Part shown: positions 10,478 through 23,735 of the stretch, piece after piece
Layout of the letters: each line of letters opens with the position of its first letter
Numbering within the stretch: the first letter of the stretch is position 1
Source of the DNA: Ovis canadensis
Lineage: Eukaryota > Chordata > Mammalia > Artiodactyla > Bovidae
Direction: 5' to 3'
DNA length: 64,000 bases
Assembly (NCBI RefSeq): GCF_042477335.2
Contig: NC_091249.1
Coordinates: forward strand, 47,352,001 to 47,416,000
The notes under the pieces: model-generated
What the model was told of the DNA's origin: nothing
Seen by the model: only the letters and a program-made list of their open reading frames with translations
The model's database searches: none
Program-made: the position numbers and the translations under genes

Positions 10478-11705
10478 TAAAATATTATGACTCTGGATGT
10501 AAATACATATGGGCTTACATAATTTATTATTCATATAAACCCTTAATTAAAATGCTTAATTCTTCATCCACCATGTCTTTTTCCTAATAAGCATAATAAT
10601 AAATTTTCTATCTCACTGAAAGTGTTTAAATTTAAAGCCTTTTGAATCTTGATTCATGAAGAAATTACTGAATAATTTAAGATTAACTACATCAAACAAC
10701 AGTATCATTTGCAATGCTGTCACAGATTTCTCCATGGCAAATAGTCACATATCGTATTGCACAATTTATAGGTACAGGTTATTATGTGCACATAAACTCT
10801 CTACACAATAACAGTGTCTTCATCGCAACTTGCTTAACACATTTAAAAGTATGAATTTACAAAATCTTTTAACAATATACTTTTAAAAGTATCCTGAGGA
10901 TATTACAAAATTCATTTTACCAGCCCTTCATTTCTTTGCTTCATTTGACTCTTTAATTTCCGAGATAATAGTTGTCCATATTTTGTTACATAAAAATGTT
11001 CTATTAATGTTCCTATTAACAAAATATATTTAAGCTAAGTAGTATATAGTTGTTACTTAAACACTTAGTCCCATTTGCCTCCAGTCTCCTTGGTTAAAAT
11101 TAAGTATTACCAAGTTTTCTATAATTCTGAATCAGAAAAGGTATAGCACAAAACAGACAGAAATAGGGTTAGCACATTTAAGTTAAAAGCATTGTGCATT
11201 TTTAATATTTTGGTCATACTTTTATAATAAAATAATATATTTTGGCAAAAAATAATAAAATATAAGGTTTAGTTTATTATCTATTAATGGTAGATCTGGC
11301 AGGTATTTTACATTTGTAAATACTATCTATGTAATTTGACTTTTCACATTTGTTTCTAAAAACACTGCTGTAAGTTTTTCAGAACTTTGAGACTAAAAGC
11401 ACCTAAAAATAAGCAGTAAAATAAAATTTAAGTAAAATGTATGGTGCCCAAAAATCCTTTGACAAATTTATAAGCTTAAGTGTCTCATATATGCCACCAC
11501 AGAAACATTATTGCCTGCTATGTCTAATCTAACTCAATGCAATCTTAATAATCTTGGAAGTTTTCCTGAAATTTATTTGAAGATTGTGAGAATTCAAAAT
11601 TTAAAAAAAAAAGGTAAAAAAAAAAAAACAGCTGCAAAAAAGTTGTTATTCTGGTGGCGGTGCTGTTATGGCACAAAAACAAATGAAAAGACTTGCAGTT
11701 TTCTC

Positions 11706-11792
11706 TTATACACATACACACACACAGTTCACATAAGATGTGTAAGATATATTATATACATACACACACCACACACATACAACTTGGGCTCC
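11706..11792 (+). repeat. CA-rich simple repeat in the 3' UTR
   Basis: Interrupted CA runs (ACACATACACACACACA, then TACACACACCACACACATAC) separated by TATATTATATACA. Read on the sense strand of DMXL1 this is a GU-rich element in the 3' UTR. Confidence 0.8.
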
Positions 11793-12378
11793 AGAGGGAA
11801 AATAGATGAAAACTTTACGTAAGGAGCCATTTGACTCATTTATCACTAAAGTCCCAATGACAGTGTTAATGGAGGTATTATTTTTTGACTCTTGCCCAAA
11901 TATCATTCTATCATTAATTAACAGAGGAGTCTGAGATGTGAAAGTCTGAAAAAGGAAGTGAGAATGTGGTGAATTAAGTGATGACTGAGGTGTAACTGCC
12001 TTTATAGGTTGCACCTGTAAAGGTGCAAAAAAAAGGGGTATTTTTACTGTGAAACAAATTCATGCAGAGATGTCTGCAGAAGAACTTATCAACAAAACAA
12101 AATTCGTTTAACACTATGATATACTCACTATAACATACTATAAATACGTATTATTACAGCATTACTTACACATTTTACTTTAGGCAATGTAGTCTAATTC
12201 TGAATGACCTTGTTAATTTTTAAGGCATCAGTGCATCAAGGGCAAAGCTCCATAAAATAAATAAGAAAACAAGAAAAGCATTAGCTTATTTGTGGTATAG
12301 AGAATGATCACCGTACATTTTATGTGTTGGCCACTTCAAGGAATAGGTAATAAATTATATATCTTATTGTTAAAAATG

Positions 12379-12603
12379 TTACAGCATAAATTTCACATCC
12401 TTTTTCAACACTTCATTTAATGGGCTAAACTGATCCGGCAGTATTCTCATTTTCATTGTTCCATCAGCTCCACATGAAAAAATGTGATTTGCAGGCCCCG
12501 TCTCAATTTGCATCACTCCGGTTCCAATATTTCTGAAAATGGATTGCCGAGCATGTTCATTGATAAAGGTGTGAAGAAGACTAAAGGTAGAGAGACTCCA
12601 AAT
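12379..12603 (-). CDS. DMXL1: DMXL1 terminal coding exon with stop codon
   Basis: This coding part is 74 codons plus TAA at 12379-12381. It begins IWSLSTFSLLHTFINEH after a TAATTTCAG acceptor, continues ARQSIFRNIGTGVMQIETG, then the last blade FSCGADGTMKMRIL, and ends LNEVLKKDVKFML. The reading frame has no gap or stop. The same exon continues into the 3' UTR. Confidence 0.94.
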   Translation of the reverse strand: MWSLSTFSLLHTFINEHARQSIFRNIGTGVMQIETGPANHIFSCGADGTMKMRILPDQFSPLNEVLKKDVKFML

Positions 12604-14319
12604 CTGAAATTATATCAAGGACAAAATAAAAATAGGGATTGACAAATACCTTAAAAATCCAAGCCAAAAAAAAAAAAAAAATCCAAGCAAAAGATTTAGG
12701 CCTGTCTTTGTGTACAAATAAGGAATTTCTAAAACAAAAATGGAGAAAAATCTGTGTAGGCCTACAGTTACAACATTTTGATTCTTGTATATAGTGTTGC
12801 AATTTTCTAAATCTCATTGATATTATTACATTCTTCAAAAGTTAATCCAGTAAAACAGGTTAAGTATTTTAAACCCTTCATTAGAAATGAGAAAACTTAG
12901 ATACAAGAAGGTTAGGTATGCAATGCAACAGAAACTTGTAATATTGTAGGAACTACAATGAAGATTTTCTCTCTCAGCAAAGATTCTGCTGTGTACCTAT
13001 ATAAATAGGGTAATTTTTTCTCCATAATGCACAGTATCCACCAGGGAATCAGAACCACTGGAAAGAGGAAAGTGCCAAACACCCAGAGGCCTTCAGATCA
13101 GGCAAAACTATATTCCAGTGGCAAGATAAATTATTACAATTTTCTGATGTTTTGACATCTCATTTAAAAAAAAATTTCTTTCTTTTCCCAGAGAAATTCA
13201 TTAATTCACACTACTCTAGACATGAGTGTTAAAATTGTAACTCCTGAATACAACCTGGTATATTATGAAATCTTTTAACTTGATTAAATAATCAAACTCA
13301 GAATGAAAATACATACTAAAGAACTAATCTAACATCTAGCACAACTTATTCTAAACTGAGGAAAGTTCAAATAAGAAACTAGCTTCAAACAAACGAAAAA
13401 GAATTTTGTATGAAAACTGGTATATATATTTGATTTTAAGAAACACCTTTTTGAAATTCTAGTTAATTTTTTTCTGGCTGAGAATTATGAAAACAGTATG
13501 GAAGTCCTAACAAAGTAAAGTAGTCCAACTTATTTGTACTAAGTAGTCTCACTAGCATTTAAATTAATGGATTCTAAGAAACTAGACTCCCCCAGTGAGT
13601 TACTGACCATTAGAATAATCTGTTGACTAGTCTTACCCCTACAGATCCTTTAAAGTGCAGACAGGGAACCCTTCATCAGAACCACTACATCTGTGTTATA
13701 AAAGTGCACACTTCTGAGCCTTGGACTTACCAACTTGTTATGGGGGTACAATCTAGCAACAGTATTTCTAGAGTGGGATTCACTTTTAACAAGGTGCTTA
13801 ACATTTTTAACAAGCTGCTTAACATTCAAACTTCTAAGTTCGAAACAGTGGAGTTTCAGAAAGACTGTTATAAGCAGAGCTTATCCAGGTATATCAGCAT
13901 TCTTGAATCAGTCACTAAGTGGTTGGATGCTGATACTATCAATGACAAAATGGGGAGAAATCTGGGATAAGGGAAAATGTTAGTATATTTTGCAGTACCT
14001 GAAACCGTATTCAGTAACTCTGAACATGGAGTCAAGACTAACGTCTGAAATATGTTCATATCCATATCCACAGAAAATCCAGTTCGTTTGCATCCATTAG
14101 TTAAGCACATTTGAAAACAACAGGCAAATGGGCAATTTTCAAGTTAAATATTATTTTATTTTATTCACTAAAAGATTAAATAGCAATTAATCTTGTGGAC
14201 TACAAAGAAGTCAATATTTCTATCATTTAAAGAGACAAGTGTCTTCAATATGATTAAAGAACCAAGGTTTCCAAAATTTTCCTTTCACATTGCAGATATT
14301 GTGGCATTACTATAATTAC
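12604..14319 (-). other. DMXL1 last intron, no recognisable element
   Basis: Plain AT-rich intron. A 15-A tract lies at 12666-12680, beside a short direct repeat (AAATCCAAGC) on both sides. Short open frames on both strands (for example 13623-13970) show no protein-like features. Confidence 0.5.
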
Positions 14320-14537
14320 CTTTATGTTGCCTTCGGCAGATCCTGTAACAAAGTACTCTTCAGTAGGATCAATAGCGATGGCTTTAACAGGAGAATCATG
14401 GCTCTGGAAGAGTTGCCTCTGTTGTCGTTGCCGAAGGTCAAATACACATGTATAACCTTTTCTGCCACCTGATATTAGTAGCTGATGTTTTGGAGCATAT
14501 GCCAAAACAGTGGCTCCACTATCATGACATGCAAAAG
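14320..14537 (-). CDS. DMXL1: DMXL1 window exon 14: two WD40 blades
   Basis: This 218-nt exon is two bases plus 72 codons. It reads FACHDSGATVLAYAPKHQ, then LLISGGRKGYTCVFDLRQRQ, then DSPVKAIAIDPTEEYFVTG and SAEGNIK. Both SGGRKGYTCVFDL and TGSAEGNIK plus the following IWS are blade ends. The acceptor is AATTTTCAG and the donor GTAATT. This is the segment by which I first recognised the family. Confidence 0.94.
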
Positions 14538-14579
14538 CTGAAAATTAAATAAAAATAAAAACTATATAACAGCATAAGA

Positions 14580-15245
14580 AACATACTCCTGGCTTTTGGC
14601 CAAGGTGGAATACTAGACTCGATTTACTCTCCTGCCTAAATCAATGAAAATATCAAGTGATACATAAGAAACAATGGAATGAGACACTGGAAACTAAGCA
14701 CTGAAAAAGAATGATCTCTGAGAAATGAGAAATGAACTAGGTGAGCCACACAACTGACTCAGCTTACTGCTTAGGATTTTCCGGCCATAGCATAAGAAAG
14801 GGGAATCCAGGTTGATTTGTGTTCCTGTTTTTACCAGCCAGAGTAGGGAAAAAAATCTTTTAATTCAGAAGGCATTATACAGAGTACTGAGAAGAGTACT
14901 GACTCAATGGGGTGTGTGTGTACACATGTGCGTGCAAAATTTGCCCTGTACCAAACGTGGCTTTGATTCTGTTCAACACGATTCCCATCTCCACCCTCAA
15001 CAAATCTGTTTCCAAGTAACTCAGTCCTGGAGAAAAACCTCAAAAAATATTTAAACAATACAAAAATAATACCTAAAATATATAAAATTTACACTATATC
15101 TAATAAAAAATGACCAGGCATGCAAAGAAGCACACATAAAGACAAAAAAATCCATCAACTGAAACTAACCCAGAAACGACACAGATGACAAAAATACTAA
15201 ATAAGGAAACCAATGTAAGTGTATTCCCAAAATCCTGGATTTTGT
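14580..15245 (+). mobile_element. Ancient L1 5' fragment, probable
   Basis: The stretch begins GGCTTTTGGCCAAGGTGGAAT and later has GAAACTAACCCAGAAACGACACAG, both in the style of the 5' part of old mammalian L1. It is too decayed for a family name and has no open frame of note. Confidence 0.4.
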
Positions 15246-15261
15246 CTGGATTTAAATGTAT

Positions 15262-15432
15262 ACCTTAGGCGAATTATTTAACCTAAGTCTCAGTTTCATC
15301 ATTTGTAAAAGAGACGATAACACCATCTGCCTAACAGTTATGTATGAGGATGAAACTAGGGAATATATTCAAAGCATATACATTACCTGGCAAATACTAA
15401 GTACTCAACAAAATGTTATTAGTATTGTAAGA
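15262..15432 (+). mobile_element. MIR SINE
   Basis: Shows the ordered MIR landmarks: GAATTATTTAACCTAAGTCTC, CAGTTTCATCATTTGTAAAA, the AGGATGAAACTAGG core and the GGCAAATACTAAGTACTCAA end. It is about 30 percent diverged from what I remember of the consensus. Confidence 0.8.
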
Positions 15433-15447
15433 ATCTAGATAAAACTA

Positions 15448-17340
15448 ATCATAAGGTTTTTTTTTTTTTAACTTTTCCAGCACTTTGAGATATAAACTTG
15501 CATAGAGTAAAATGGACAAATTCTAAGTGTACACCGTTCATGAGTTCTGACAAATGGATACCTTTGTGTAAGCATTATTCAGATCAAAACAAAGAATGCA
15601 TTCATCATTCCAAAAAGCACCCTCAGGCTTTTCCTTTGCCCTCAAAAGCAATCACAATTCTGATTTCTATCCAATTAGTTTCGCCAGTTCTTGAACTTCA
15701 TATAAATGGAGTTTTGTAGGACATACTCTTTTGTTCCTGCTTCTTTTCCTTTCGACATGCACTTTAGGTGTTAACCTATGTTGTTCCATCTATCAGTGGG
15801 GCATGCATTTTAGTTCTGAACAGTATTCTATTACATAAATATACCATGTTATCCTGTTGGACATTTGTGTTATTTCCAGTTTTTGGCTATTATAAACAAA
15901 GCTGCTAATAACATTCCTATACCAGTTTAATTGTGGACGTGTGTTTTCATTTTTTGTGTCAAAATATATACTGCTAGGTCATGTTAGGTGCATGTGTAAT
16001 TTTATTAAGAAATTGCTGAACAGTTTTCCAAAGAAGTTGTACTATTTCATACTCCTATCAGCAAATCATGAAGGTTCCAGTTTTTCCATACCCTCATCAA
16101 CACTTGGTGTTCTAGAATCTTTAATTCTGGCTATTCCAGTGTATAGGATAGTATGATAAATTATGGTGCATTTAGCGTGCCCTTCCCTGACGACTACAGA
16201 TACTGAGCATCTTTTATATGGCTATTTGCTCTTCAGATAGTGAACAAAAGGATAACTTTAAAAGTCTGGAATATATCATTTCTTTACTGGATTGTGTTTT
16301 TGTTTTATCTAAATCTCATCAACAAACCCAAGGTCACCTAGATTTTCTCCTGTATTTCCTTCTAGAAGTTTTACAGTTTTGTTTTTACATGCAGATCTAT
16401 GATTCATTTTCAGCAAATTTTTGTGAAAGGGGTAAGATTTGTACCTATATTCATTATTCCACACAAAAGGACCCAAATGTTATAGCACTCTTTGTTGAAA
16501 AGACTATGTGCTTCCATTAAATTACCTTTATGCCATTATTAATGATGAGTCTACCAACTATGTGCAGGTCTATTTCTATGCTTCTTAATGTGTCTATTCT
16601 TAAGCCAATACCACAGTGGCTTGATTATTATAGCTTTACAGTGATTCCTGAAATCAGGCAATATGAATACTCCAGGTTTCCAAGTATTCTAGGTCTGTGG
16701 CCCCTCTACATAAACTTTAGAACCAGTTTGTTGACACGTACAAAACAGACTACTGGGGGTTTAATTAGAATTGCACTGAATCTATAAAGTTGGGAGGAAG
16801 TAACATCTTAACAATACCAAGTTTTACAGTTTGTGAACACAAACTATCTCTCCATTTATTTAGGTCTTTTATCTTTTTTACCTTTTTTGGTAGCTTTTCC
16901 CAACAGATGCTATACAGATTTATGCTTCAGAATTACATTATTTTGGGTGCTATTTTAAACGGTGATTTTTTTTTTAAATTTCAACTTCCAAATGTTCATT
17001 TGTTGGTGTAAAGGAAAGCAACTGATTTTAGTATACTGATCTGGAATCAAAGCTTTGACTTTGCTATATCTGTACATTAGTTCCAGCAGTTTGTTTTTTT
17101 TTTCCCCCTATACTCTATGGAGTTTTCTACAACATCATATAATATGTGAATAAACACAGTTTTATTTCATCCCTTCCAATAAGTATATCTTTAATTTCTT
17201 TTTTTTGTCTTATTGCTTTAGTTGTAACTTCAAGTATGAAGTTGAGTAACAGTGGCATGAGAGGATATAATACTATAACTGATATTCACAATGAACAATT
17301 TTTATATTATCTATGTTCCACTGTCCTTCATTAAAATACA
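15448..17340 (-). mobile_element. Ancient L1, minus strand
   Basis: Reverse complement of an old L1 3' region. Recognisable phrases are GGCTATTATAAACAAAGCTGC, TTTTCCATACCCTCATCAACA and the CCTCTACATAAACTTTAGAA block of ORF2. All frames are broken. Confidence 0.75.
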
Positions 17341-17482
17341 GTGAAGAGTTAATTACACATATTAAACTTTTCTGCTTTCATACTTTGCTACCATGAGCAA
17401 AATAAATCTCACAAACTATTAAACATGTCATTTAAAAAAATCCATTTAAAAATCACTTTTATAAAATGCTTTCAAAACTTAC

Positions 17483-17535
17483 CATGGACTAAACTATTGG
17501 CAGGTGCTACAAGAGTGTCCCACAAACATATGTTT
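17483..17535 (-). CDS. DMXL1: DMXL1 window exon 13: WD40 blade end (ICLWDT)
   Basis: This is a short 53-nt exon with 17 full codons (NICLWDTLVAPANSLVH) and one split base at each end. The acceptor is TTTTTTTCAG and the donor GTAAGTTT, both near consensus. LWD is the classical WD dipeptide of the blade. The following intron is nearly 3 kb and full of old L1. Confidence 0.93.
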
Positions 17536-19925
17536 CTGAAAAAAAGAAAGATTACTTCTTAAGTGACATAAAAAGTTGAAACAGAATAAAAATGTTTCAC
17601 ATTATATAATGATAAAGGGATCAATACAAAAGGAATATTATACATGTTAACATATACACACCCAGTACAGAAGCACCTATATAAAGTAAACAATAATAAA
17701 GAATACATAGGGAAGAAATTGATAATAATACAGTAACAGTATGGGATTTTAACACCCCACTGACATCAATGAAAAAATAATCCAGAGAGAAAGTCTATAA
17801 GGCAATAGTGGTATTAAATGACAATGGATCAGTTGAGCTTAAATGGTATGTATAGAATATTATATTCTAAAACAGCAGAATGCACATCCTTTTCAGGCAC
17901 ACATGGAATGTTCTCTAGAATACGCCACATACTAGGTCACAAAACAAGTGCCAACAAATTTAAGAAAATAGAAATTGTATCAAGCATATTTTTTTCCCTA
18001 ATCACAAAGGTACGAAGCTACAAATAAACTACAGAGAGAAAAACAGGAAAAACAAACAAACATGCAGACCAAACAACATGCTACTAAAAATGCAATGGGT
18101 CAATAACGAAATCAAAGGGTTTAAGTCAGAAAAGACCTTAAGACAAATGAAAATAGAAACACAATTTCCCAAAATCTATGGAATGCAGAAAGCAATTCTA
18201 AGAGGGAAGTTCACAGCAATACAGGCATTCTCAAATAAACAACCCAAGCTACCATTCACTTTTTCTTTTAGAAAAAGAAGAACAAACAAAGCCCAAAGTC
18301 AGTAGAAGGAAGGAACTTTAACCAAGATTAGAGAGGAAATAAAACAGAGATTAAAAAAAAAAAATCCAATAGAAACAATCAATGAAAACAAGGGCTGATT
18401 TTCTGAAAAGAAAACAAAATCAACAAACTTATTCAGGTTCATCAAGAAGATGACAGAGGACCCAAATAAACAATACAAGAAATGAAAGAGGAGAAATAAC
18501 AACTGATATCACAGAGATACAAAGAATCATAATACTAAGAACAGTTATATGCCCACAGACTGGACAACCTAGAAGAAATGGACCAGTTTCTAGAAATATA
18601 CAGCTTGCCAAGAATGAATCAAGAAGAAACAGAAAATTTAAACAGACTGATCACTAGAAATGAAAATCAATCTGGAAGGGGAAACAAAACAAAAGCAACT
18701 GCCAGGTAACTGAGTGTCCAGGACCAGACATGGGAATTCTACTAAATATATGAAGAACTAATACTTATCCTTCTTAAACTATTCCAAAAAACTGAAGAGG
18801 AGGGAACACTCCAAAACTGATTCTACAAGGCCATCATTACCTCGATTATCTTGATACCAAAACCAGACAAAGACCCTATAAAAAAAGAAAATTACAGGCC
18901 AATATCTTTGATAACTACAGATATAAAAATCCTCAACAAAATATCTTAACAAACCAAATACATAAAAAAGATCATACACCATGATCAAGCTGAATTAATT
19001 CTAAGGTCACAAGGATGGTTAGACATTTGCAAATCAAAAAATATAATATATCACATAAACAAAAAGAAAGATAAATATAAGATGATCATCTCAAAAGACA
19101 CAGAAACTCTCTATTGAGTTTTCCATTCATGATAAAACTGTGTGTAAAGAGGAAACAGTTCTTAACATAATTAAAGGCCACTTAAGACAAATCCACAATC
19201 AACATCATACTCAACAGTGAAAAGCTGGAAGCCTGCCACTAAATTCAGAAACATGACAAGGATGTTCACTCTCTCCAATTTTATTTAACATGTTACTAGA
19301 AATCCTAGCTATAGCAAACAAGAAAAAGAAATAAAACGTATCCAAACTGGAAGGGAAAAGGGAAAACTGTCACTATTTGCAGATGATATAGAAAACCCTA
19401 AAATCTTTACCCCTCCAAATTTAGAACTAATAAATAAATTCAGCAAAGTTGCAGGATATAAGATTATATACAAAAAATGTGCTATACTTTTATATACTAC
19501 TAATGAAATATCAGAAGAAGGTAAAACACAACCCTACTTAAGATCACATCAATAGGAATAAATATTTAGGAATAAACATAACCAAGGAGGTGAAAGACCT
19601 ATACTCTGAAAACTATACACCACTGATGAAGGAAACTGAAGATGCTACAAAGAAATGGTAAGATAGCCTGTGCTTTTGAATTGGAAGAATTAATATTGTT
19701 AAAATGACCACTAAAACGACTACTCAAACCAATCTACAGATTTAATGCAATCCCTATCAAAATACTCATGACATTTTCCACAGAACTAGAACAAAATAAC
19801 TACAAAAGACCCTGAGTTGTCAAAGTAATTTTTAGATATTAGACTAGAGCTGGAGGAATCATACACCCTGACTTCAGACTATATTACAAAGCTACAGTCA
19901 TCAAAACAGTGTGATACTGAGTTCC

Positions 19926-20505
19926 CAACTCACTGTTACAAGCCACTGTTGACCTACACTTCACAGGAGATCCTCCAACGCTAGCAGGATCCCCACCCTT
20001 TGGTCCACTAGCATGTATAATTAAATTCACATAATTTAAATCCCTCTACTGAAAGAGGCATCCAGATATAGAAGACTCATCCAGTAGTCAAAGACCTCAG
20101 GGAATATGGAGAGTGGCTTGGAAATCACTTGCTCTGTAGGAAAGCCAGCTGCTATGTCATAATGTCACTCAAGCAGCCCTTTAGAGAGACTCAAGTTGCG
20201 AGAAACTGAGGTCTCCTGACAAGGCTTGCGAATAGCCCCGTGAATAAGCCATCTTGGAAGAAGATCTGCCAGCTCCAGTCAAGTTTTCAGATCATTACAG
20301 CCCCACTGACATCTTCACTGCAGCTTTAAGGAAAAGTCACTCAGCTAAGCCATTCTCAAATTCCTGTTCCATAGAGACTGTGAAATAATAAAATTGTGTT
20401 TGCAAACATCTTTTCCCATTATGTGGCTTGTCTTTTCCTTCATGTTAAGATGTGCCTTTTCTTTTTTAAATAAACTGAAGTTCTTAATGTAAAAAACAAA
20501 AATAA
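19926..20505 (+). mobile_element. MaLR-like LTR fragment inserted in the old L1
   Basis: The block interrupts the L1 polymerase between ..ATCAAAACAGTGTGATACTGA and ..CCAGTGTGGTACTAACAC. Its 3' half (TTACAGCCCCACTGACATCTT, CAGCTAAGCCATTCTCAAAT, CCATAGAGACTGTGAAATAA) has the style of mammalian MaLR-type LTR ends. The family name is uncertain. Confidence 0.5.
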
Positions 20506-21054
20506 AAAATAAACCAGTGTGGTACTAACACAAAAACTGACACATAGGTCAATGGAACAGAATAGAGACCCCAGAAATAAACCCAAGACTTATGGTCAAT
20601 TAATCTACGACAGAGAAGTCAAGAATATACAACAGAGGAAAGACAGTCTTTTCAACAAGTGGTGGCGGAAAAACTGGACAGCAACATGTAAAATAATGAG
20701 ACTGGAACATTCCTCTTTACCATATACAAAAACAAACTTAAGATCGTTTAAAGTCCTAAATGGAAGAATGGAAAATCATAAAACTTCTAGAAGAGAACAC
20801 TGGCAGTACACTCTTTTACATAAACCATAGCTATATTTTCTTGGATCAGTCTCCTTAGGCAAAAAAGAAATAAACCAATGGGATCTAATTAAACATAAAG
20901 CTTTTACAGAGCAAAGGAAATCATCAACAAAATGAAAAGATAATCTACTGAATGGGAGAAAAAGCAAATGATGTAACTGACAAGGAGTTAACACCTAAAA
21001 CAGACACACAGTTCATATAGCTCAATATTAAAAAAAAAAAAAAAAGTGGAACAG

Positions 21055-21240
21055 GACTTCCCTGGTGGCTGAGTATCTAAGATTCTGCGCTCCCAATGTA
21101 GGGGGCTCAAGTTCAATCTCTGGTTGAGAATTGAGATCCTGCATGCAGCACAGTACAGCCAACAAACAAACAAAACCAAAACACAAAGCCACCAAAACAA
21201 ACAAAAAAAACCCAACATCAATCACAGCCGGGTATCTTAA
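21055..21240 (+). mobile_element. CHR-type tRNA-derived SINE, short
   Basis: Has the tRNA-like head GGACTTCCCTGGTGGC, a degenerate B box (CAAGTTCAATCTCTGG) and an A-rich tail (ACAAACAAACAAAACC). Inserted in the old L1 directly after its own A17 run. Confidence 0.7.
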
Positions 21241-21452
21241 CTGGTTTCTGATTCAACCTGTTAAAAAAAAAAAAATGGACAGAGTAGATAGATAATCAAT
21301 AGACAATTTCCCAAAGAAGACATATAGATGCCTAAGAGGCATATGAAAAGATGCTCAATATCACTAGTGTAGATCAAAACAACAATGAGCAATCACCTCA
21401 CACCTGTTAGAGGGGCTATCAAAAAGTCTTCAATAAAAAAAATTTAGAGAGG

Positions 21453-21740
21453 GGATTCCTTGGTGGTCTAGTGGTTAGGAATCTGCCCACCAATGCAGAG
21501 GACTTACGTTTGACTCCTGGTCCAGAAGGATCCCACATGCTCTGGGCCAACTAAGCCTGTGTGCCACAACTACTTACCCCACACACCTAGAGACCATTTC
21601 TGCCACAAAGGAAACCACAGCAAAGAGAAGCTCACGCACTGCAGCTAGGGAGCAGACCCTGCCCACTGCAACTAGAGAAAGCCTGTGCACAGTAACAAAG
21701 ACCCAGCATAGTCCAAAAGTACATAAATCTAAAAACAATT
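21453..21740 (+). mobile_element. CHR-type tRNA-derived SINE, long form
   Basis: Head GATTCCTTGGTGGTCTAGTG, B-box-like ACGTTTGACTCCTGGTC, then the repeated GCCACAACTACTT, CACTGCAGCTAGGGAG and CACTGCAACTAGAGAAAG blocks and AACAAAGACCCAGCATAG. This is the long cetartiodactyl CHR layout. Confidence 0.8.
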
Positions 21741-22499
21741 AGTTGGAGGATGAGGAGGAAAGGGAACCCTTGTACTCTGTTGGTTAAAATGTACATTGGT
21801 ACATCCACTATGGAAAACAGTATGGAGGTTCCTCAAAAAATTAAAAACAGAACTACCATATGATCTACCAATTTCACTCATGGATATATATCTTGAAAAA
21901 ATGAAAATACTCTTTCGAAAAGATATATGCAGCCCAACTTTCACAGCAGCACTTTATAATAGCCAAGACACGGAAGCAACCCAAGCGCCCATCAACAGAA
22001 CACTGGATTAAGAAGATGTGAGACGCACACACAATATTACTCAGCCATAACAAAGAATGAGATACTGCCATCTGCAGCAATGTGGGTGGACCTAGAGACC
22101 ACTGTGCTCAGTGAAGTAAGTTAGACAGAAAAAGACGAATACTATATGCTATCACAACATGCAACCTAAAAAATAATATAAATGACTATGTATACAAAAC
22201 AGAAACAGACTCACAGGTATAGAAAACAAACTTGTTACCAAAGAGGAGAAGATGGGGGAGTGACAAATTGGGAATATGGAATTAATAGATACAAACTTAA
22301 AAAAAAAAAGATACAAACTACCATATATATTATAAAATAGACAAGAAACAAGGATACATTGTATATAGAATAGGGAATTATAATAATTATCTTGTAAAAA
22401 TCTATAGAGTATAATCTGCAAAAATACTCAATAATGATGCTATATACCTCTAACATAATATTGTAAATCAAGTATACTTCAAGTATAAAAACAGTATGT

Positions 22500-23517
22500 C
22501 TCATTCTAGCTCATCCGAATCTCACTCACACAGAAAGTTCTTAAATTTATAAGGCACCAAATACAAGTAACCAATATACTTATGTATGATTAATTTTTAG
22601 ACAAAAATTTTAAAAAATAATAGCTTCCAAAATGAAAAACTTCAGATTAACATGTAATTACAAGGAATACTACATGAAATCTGAATATAGAAACTATTTT
22701 TTGTATTCACTGATTTTCTAATCTAAATAGTTTGACTGAAATAAAGAACAGGACACAAGGAATCTTGAGCAAAAAGAAAACTTATTCCTACTATGAAAGG
22801 GAACAGCTTCTACTCCATTCTGTGAGTTACAAAGGAGGCATAAATACATATAAGAATTTCTATGAAAGATGGGTTGAAAACTCCATATTCCTAAAATTCC
22901 CACTTTGAGTGCAAAGAGGCGCCTCAGGACAAATATAAAAAGCTCAGCAACTTCAGAAGGCCTTAATCTCAAACTGAGCTGTATGAGGGAAGTCAAAAGG
23001 GTGCATGGACATGGAGAAACGAGATTTTTTTCCCACACATTTAAGTGTTTCGGGGAGATGGGGACAGGGTGCCATACACAACTAACATGTCTTTTGGAAT
23101 TTGTGTTCTGATTACGAAACTGATAATATTGGTCTCATAGGCTATGGCAAGGGTTTAACTAAACAGCGGGGCCAATAAATATTTTTTTTTTTTTGGCTCA
23201 AGCTTTCTTAACACATAGAAAATAATATGGAGAAAAACTCTTAGCAAAATCAAATTCTTTTCTCCTACACTGAAATGTTAACATTATTAATAGAATACCA
23301 AAAATCCAGAAGGAATGGATTTTGTTTTTAATGTCACCAGAATTTCCTTAGCTTTACAATTCAAACACAAAAGTGCTCTAAGAAACAAGTCTCTGTAATA
23401 AAAATATTTAAACGTGTAAGTGTGAAAACATTATTGAGATATAAGGACATTAAGCAATTTAAAAATAAAGCTTAGCTACATACACCACAAATTTCAATTT
23501 CAGTTATAATCTCTTAC
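22500..23517 (-). other. DMXL1 intron between exons 12 and 13, repeat-poor part
   Basis: AT-rich with no recognisable element or gene. A T-run sits at 23181-23194. Confidence 0.5.
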
Positions 23518-23609
23518 CTATTGTCAGTTGAAAGACCAGCTGTAGCTATTAGAGAGGAAGAGCTAACGAAGACAAAATCATTGGCTGTTTTGTTATGACA
23601 CTGCCAAGT
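23518..23609 (-). CDS. DMXL1: DMXL1 window exon 12: WD40 blade
   Basis: This 92-nt exon is 30 codons plus two bases (TWQCHNKTANDFVFVSSS then LIATAGLSTDN). The acceptor is CATTCCAG and the donor GTAAGAG. It joins exon 13 to give the blade end STDNRNICLWDT. Confidence 0.92.
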
Positions 23610-23735
23610 CTGGAATGGTTATAAACAACAAATGTTATTGTTATCACAAACAACTTTATAAGCAGGTAGATGCATTAATCAAAAAGTGATCATGTAATTT
23701 GTGGCTCACTTAATCCCTGTGTTCTTTCCCCTATA

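Larger units (their letters stand above)
10455..12378 (-). other. DMXL1: DMXL1 3' UTR (predicted extent)
   Basis: About 1.9 kb of AT-rich sequence free of ruminant SINEs and BovB follows the stop codon, which is unusual in this repeat-dense window. It carries A-tracts and a CA/TA microsatellite. Its length fits my recollection that the human mRNA has a 3' UTR of this order. Several other AATAAA motifs occur on the minus strand (for example 10523-10528 and 11572-11577), so shorter ends are possible. Confidence 0.6.
17640..22500 (+). mobile_element. Old L1 on the plus strand with nested insertions
   Basis: A long decayed L1 ORF2 runs from the endonuclease/linker region (about 17.8 kb) through the polymerase (GACAAGGATGTTCACTCTCTCC near 19256; motif C eroded near 19380) to the 3' part (GACCTAGAGACCACTGTGCTC near 22090). 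It is interrupted by an LTR-like piece at 19926-20505 and by two CHR-type SINEs (about 21055 and 21453). Stops are throughout. The order of the pieces dates the L1 as older than all three guests. Confidence 0.8.

Noticed and set aside
12581..12838. 85-codon minus-strand open frame overlapping the start of the terminal exon
   Set aside because: Its end overlaps the DMXL1 exon by a few bases in another frame and the rest is intron; composition is low-complexity.
13623..13983. Two overlapping plus-strand open frames of 115 and 82 codons in the last intron
   Set aside because: They overlap in different frames, lack recognisable motifs and sit in plain intron.
21055..21740. Functional tRNA genes at the tRNA-like heads of CHR SINEs
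   Set aside because: Only the A- and B-box side is tRNA-like; there is no closed cloverleaf, and tails and repeat bodies follow.
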